A DNA stretch of 64,000 bases from contig CAZIFB010000004.1 in assembly GCA_964538915.1 (NCBI GenBank), positions 1 through 64,000 of the forward strand, read 5' to 3'. Below, piece by piece: positions 60,290 to 64,000 of this stretch. Source of the DNA: JAEUHQ01 sp964538915. Lineage in GTDB: Bacteria > Planctomycetota > UBA1135 > UBA2386. Numbering within the stretch: the first letter of the stretch is position 1; each line of letters begins with the position of its first letter. A program made the translations under genes and the position numbers. The notes beneath the pieces are model-generated. The model ran no database searches and was not told the DNA's origin. It saw nothing but the letters and a program-made list of their open reading frames with translations.

Positions 60290-61924
60290 ATGGAGTCGGA
60301 GTCAGGATCGAAGGGCAAAGCGGCCCGTTCCCCGGCAACCGGTGCGCATGCCGCGAACATGCAGCTGATAGTCCGGTTGTGCCACGAGCTCGCGAACGCG
60401 TCCTCGCTGCCGGCGATGTTCGATGCGGCGGTCGAGGTTCTGACGGCAGGAACGGGCTTCGCGCGGACAGCCGTCCTGACGCTGACGCCGACCGGCGCGA
60501 TGCACTTCCGCGCGTGGCGCGGCATCTCCCAAGCGTACCGCGATCGCGTCAACGGCCACTCGCCATGGCCGGCCGATGCCGTCGATCCGCAGGAGATCCT
60601 CGTCGACGACGTGGCGTCGCATCCCGTCACTCGTGGACTCACGGACGTCTTCCGCGCGGAGAAGATCGGCGCACTCGTCTTCCTCCCGCTCGTCGGCGGC
60701 GGCCGCCTGCTCGGCAAATTCATGCTCTACGCGACCGAGCCGACCGACTGGCAGCGCGTCGACCTGCCGTTCGCCCGCGCGGTCGCGGACCTCCTCGCGA
60801 GCTTCCTCCTGCGCGAGAGCACCCAGGCGCAACTGCTGCAGTCGCGCAAGATGGAGAGCCTCGGCCTCCTCGCTGGCGGAGTCGCACACGACTTCAACAA
60901 CCTGCTGACCGCGATGCTCGGGTACGCCGAGCTGCTGCGCCTCGACCTGCCGAAGGACACGCCGCAGCACGCGAACGCCGAGATGCTGCTTCGCGTCGCC
61001 ACGGAGGCGAGCGAACTGACCCGGCAGCTGCTCGACTTCGCGCGGCCGAAGCCCATGCAGGTCGAAGTCGTGGACGTCGCCGCAATGGTCACCGAATCGC
61101 GGCCGATGCTGCGGCGCCTCGTGGGCGACGCGATCGAGGTGGTGGTGATCGGCGGCGGGCGGTCGCTGCCGGTCGAGGCCAACCGCGTCCAGCTCCTCCA
61201 GGTCCTGCGCAACCTCGTGACGAACGCGCGCGACGCGATGCCGAAGGGCGGGCACCTGACCATCTCGATGCAGGAACGGTCGAACGCGGACAAGGTCCGG
61301 TGCGTCGAGATCGCGGTGACGGACGACGGCGTCGGCATGGACGATCACATCCGGGTCCGCATCTTCGAACCGCTGTTCACGACGAAGCGCGAGGGTCGGG
61401 GCACGGGCCTCGGCCTCTCGATCTGCTACGGCGTCGTCTCCCACCTCGGCGGCGACATCACGGTGACGAGCGCGCCGGGCCGCGGCAGCACGTTCGTGGT
61501 GACGCTGCCCCTCGCGACCGGCCCCGCAACGACGCCGGCACACCCGCGGATCGCGAGTGCTCCGCGCCAGGCGATCAGCGTTCTGCTCGTCGAAGACCAG
61601 AGGGCCGTGCGCGCGGCGATCACGGCCGGCCTGACGGCGCACGGCTGCACCGTCACCGGCGCGGGGAACGGCGTCGAAGCCCTGGCGGCGCTCGAGCAGG
61701 GGCAGTTCGACATCGTCGTCAGCGACGTCGTGATGCCGGAGATGGACGGCATCGAGCTGCTGGAGCAGCTGCAACACACGGCACCGGACCTGCCGATCCT
61801 CCTGATCACGGGCTACGCGGAGCTCGCGAACGAACTGCCGGCGCACGTGCCGCTGATGCACAAGCCGTTCACGCCGACCGAGCTCGACTCGCGCGTGCGC
61901 GAACTCGTGCCGGCGGCCCACTGA
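60290..61924 (+). CDS. Hybrid histidine kinase: GAF, HisKA, HATPase, receiver
   Basis: The protein has 544 residues. A GAF-like sensor (about 25-175), HisKA with the phosphorylated His200 (GGVAHDFNN), HATPase with N-box (LRNLVTNARDAM), DDGVGM and GTGLGLSICYG (371-381), and a C-terminal receiver with acceptor Asp479 (VVSDVVMPEMDG) and Lys in the MHKPF motif. There is no membrane helix, so it senses a cytoplasmic signal. No output regulator lies beside it, so it probably passes phosphate through a phosphotransfer protein elsewhere. Confidence 0.9.
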   Translation: MESESGSKGKAARSPATGAHAANMQLIVRLCHELANASSLPAMFDAAVEVLTAGTGFARTAVLTLTPTGAMHFRAWRGISQAYRDRVNGHSPWPADAVDPQEILVDDVASHPVTRGLTDVFRAEKIGALVFLPLVGGGRLLGKFMLYATEPTDWQRVDLPFARAVADLLASFLLRESTQAQLLQSRKMESLGLLAGGVAHDFNNLLTAMLGYAELLRLDLPKDTPQHANAEMLLRVATEASELTRQLLDFARPKPMQVEVVDVAAMVTESRPMLRRLVGDAIEVVVIGGGRSLPVEANRVQLLQVLRNLVTNARDAMPKGGHLTISMQERSNADKVRCVEIAVTDDGVGMDDHIRVRIFEPLFTTKREGRGTGLGLSICYGVVSHLGGDITVTSAPGRGSTFVVTLPLATGPATTPAHPRIASAPRQAISVLLVEDQRAVRAAITAGLTAHGCTVTGAGNGVEALAALEQGQFDIVVSDVVMPEMDGIELLEQLQHTAPDLPILLITGYAELANELPAHVPLMHKPFTPTELDSRVRELVPAAH

Positions 61925-61951
61925 CGGCGGCGGGTGGGCCGGCGAAGCGCA

Positions 61952-62716
61952 CTACCTGCGGCCATCGGGATCGTCGTCACCGTCGAGCTTCGCTCGCAGC
62001 GACCTCAGGAAGTCGTTCATCGGCACGCCGGGTCGCGGCCGTTCCGGGCGCACCAGGGAAGGCGCCGGCGCAACAGCCGCGGCCGGGGCCGCGCCGGCGA
62101 TCGGCCACTCGTGCCAGCCCGCGAAACGCCGCGCGGGAGCACCGCCTGCGCGCGCCTGCCGTAGCTCGATCGCGCCCGCGCCGAGATCGATCACGACTTC
62201 GCGCGTGGCGCCGCGGCACGCGAGGATCACGTCGCCTTCGACGTCGCCGAGTTCGTCCGCAATGCGTTCGCGCAGGTCGTCGTCGGGAAGATCGAAGCCG
62301 TCGAGGTCTGGACACGCCCCCTGCTCACGCGACCACCGCGACCACGGCGCCGCGTCGTAGAGACCGAAGGCCGCCTTCGGTACGCGGAAGGGCGCGACGA
62401 TGCCGTTCTGCGCCATCACATGGGCGACGAAGTGTCCGGGCAGACGCACGCCGTGCCGCTCGACGTAGTGCACGAGTCCGTCCGGCCACACGAAGGTGCC
62501 GTCCGTCAGATCGCGCGCCCCCATGTCGGCTTCGCCGCACTCGAAGCGGCAGAACGACGGCTCGGGATACGTGACGAGCGTGGTGCCGGCGCGCAGGTAG
62601 CGCGCGATCGTCGCGACCGCAGCCGGGTCCTGTTCGGCGACCAGCGCCTGCGGGCGCGGCAGCGTGGTCGGGGCAAGAGGGCGGAACCACCACCCGAGGA
62701 CTTCGAGGCGCTTCAT
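61952..62716 (-). CDS. Conserved hypothetical protein
   Basis: The protein has 254 residues from the ATG at 62714-62716. The N-terminal 200 residues are a mixed domain with GWWFRPLAPTTLPRPQALVA, GTTLVTYPEPSFCRFECG, GTFVWPDGLVHYVERHGVRL and ARRFAGWHEWPI; a Pro- and Ala-rich linker and a short basic end follow. No membrane helix. I do not recognise the family. It is divergent from the alkyltransferase-like gene. Confidence 0.72.
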   Translation of the reverse strand: MKRLEVLGWWFRPLAPTTLPRPQALVAEQDPAAVATIARYLRAGTTLVTYPEPSFCRFECGEADMGARDLTDGTFVWPDGLVHYVERHGVRLPGHFVAHVMAQNGIVAPFRVPKAAFGLYDAAPWSRWSREQGACPDLDGFDLPDDDLRERIADELGDVEGDVILACRGATREVVIDLGAGAIELRQARAGGAPARRFAGWHEWPIAGAAPAAAVAPAPSLVRPERPRPGVPMNDFLRSLRAKLDGDDDPDGRR

Positions 62717-62742
62717 CGGCGAACGCCACGCTACCGCGGCCC

Positions 62743-63132
62743 TTGCGCCCGCGCATCGCGCCCCCGATCGTGCGCGCCGTGCCCTGGAACGAACGCCAGC
62801 ACGGACCGCGCCGGGTCGTCGGGCCGGGCTTCCACGAGCGCGTTTACGCGGTCGTGCGCACCGTTCCGCCGGGCGCGGTCGTGACCTACGGCGACGTCGC
62901 GACGGCACTCGGCAGCCGCAGCGTCGCACGCCACGTCGGCTTCGCGATGGCGGCGCTGCCGGCGGGCAGCGACGTGCCGTGGTGGCGCGTCGTCGCCGCC
63001 GGGGGCCGACTCGCGACTGCGAGCGCGTCGGTCCAGAAGGCCCAGGCTCAGATGCTCGCGCGCGAAGGACTCGCCGTGCGGAAGGGCCGTATGCTCGCGT
63101 TCGCGGCGCGACGCTGGCCGATCCCGAGCTGA
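62743..63132 (+). CDS. Alkyltransferase-like (MGMT-fold) DNA-repair protein
   Basis: Up to 129 residues from a TTG (GTG codons at 62770 or 62779 may be truer starts). It has FHERVYAVVRTVPPGAVVTYGD, LGSRSVARHVGFAMA and VPWWRVVAAGGRLA, then QAQMLAREGLAV: the DNA-binding half of O6-methylguanine methyltransferase. The catalytic PCHR is PWWR here (79-82), so it cannot take an alkyl group and fits the alkyltransferase-like (ATL) group that flags damage for excision repair. ATL proteins normally have PWHR, so the second Trp is unusual. Confidence 0.87.
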   Translation: MRPRIAPPIVRAVPWNERQHGPRRVVGPGFHERVYAVVRTVPPGAVVTYGDVATALGSRSVARHVGFAMAALPAGSDVPWWRVVAAGGRLATASASVQKAQAQMLAREGLAVRKGRMLAFAARRWPIPS

Positions 63133-63299
63133 GTTCGCACCCGCGGCGGGAGGTCGAACCCGCGGCTGCATCGGCGCCCAGGTGTCGAGAGCGCCCTCCG
63201 GCGTCGAACCCGCTTTGCCCGGCGGGGCTTCGGCCCTACCATGCTCCGCCCCCGTTCGCGCTGGCGCCCGCGCCAACCGCGTGCACCCCGCCGATCCCA

Positions 63300-64000
<701 letters not shown>

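Noticed and set aside
57135..60338. Minus-strand frame of 1067 codons
   Set aside because: Only the last 269 codons (from 57944) are a real gene; the rest is antisense to the secreted protein gene.

Overview
The window is a 64 kb, very GC-rich bacterial segment with one 10-N scaffold gap at 51679-51688. The host looks like a planctomycete (Planctomycetota). The hints are a DUF1580-like DNA-binding protein, a DUF5077/DUF3472 secreted protein, many secreted proteins of unknown role, an Rsm22-type methyltransferase and a glyoxalase-fold protein with a histone-H1-like tail. This is inference from gene content; no rRNA is present.

Layout. (A) 1-5900: a leftward heavy-metal efflux operon: a His/Cys-rich membrane-anchored protein, a TolC-type outer-membrane factor, a CzcB/CusB-type adaptor and a CzcA/CusA-type RND pump cut by the left edge. 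(B) 6071-14608: a leftward cassette with an RHH regulator, a 1954-residue protein joining four glycosyltransferase-like regions, a kinase-like fold, a SAM methyltransferase and a histidine phosphatase, a SLOG/LOG-like protein translationally coupled to it, then a DNA methyltransferase and an HNH protein. This is the least explained and most interesting locus. (C) 14761-18307: a rightward AAA+ ATPase and subtilisin-like protease pair matching IetAS. (D) 18426-25799: a leftward operon of SNF2 helicase, type III-like DNA methyltransferase and type III-like helicase/nuclease. (E) 26270-34595: mostly single genes: a coiled-coil membrane protein, CoiA-like nuclease, DUF5677 protein, serine recombinase, DUF559-like nuclease, HNH nuclease, GIY-YIG nuclease and an XRE regulator. 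(F) 34624-40286: small accessory genes including an HU-like protein, a possible replication initiator with iteron-like repeats, and a DUF1580-like protein. (G) 40283-41604: a tyrosine integrase next to a tRNA-Pro(GGG) gene.

The 3' end of the tRNA faces left, so everything from about 41.5 kb leftward reads as an integrated genomic island carrying defence, nuclease and recombination genes, perhaps with the metal-efflux operon. I found no second copy of the tRNA 3' end inside the window, so the far end may lie outside it.

(H) 41605-64000 is ordinary chromosome: DUF3472 protein, VOC/H1-tail fusion, ABC-2 transporter pair, M3 oligopeptidase, polytopic membrane protein, transglutaminase-like protein (spanning the N gap), S41 peptidase, ChaN/hydrolase fusion, a three-gene operon with an Rsm22-like methyltransferase, a large secreted protein, a hybrid histidine kinase, an alkyltransferase-like repair protein, and the first 233 codons of lepA at the right edge.
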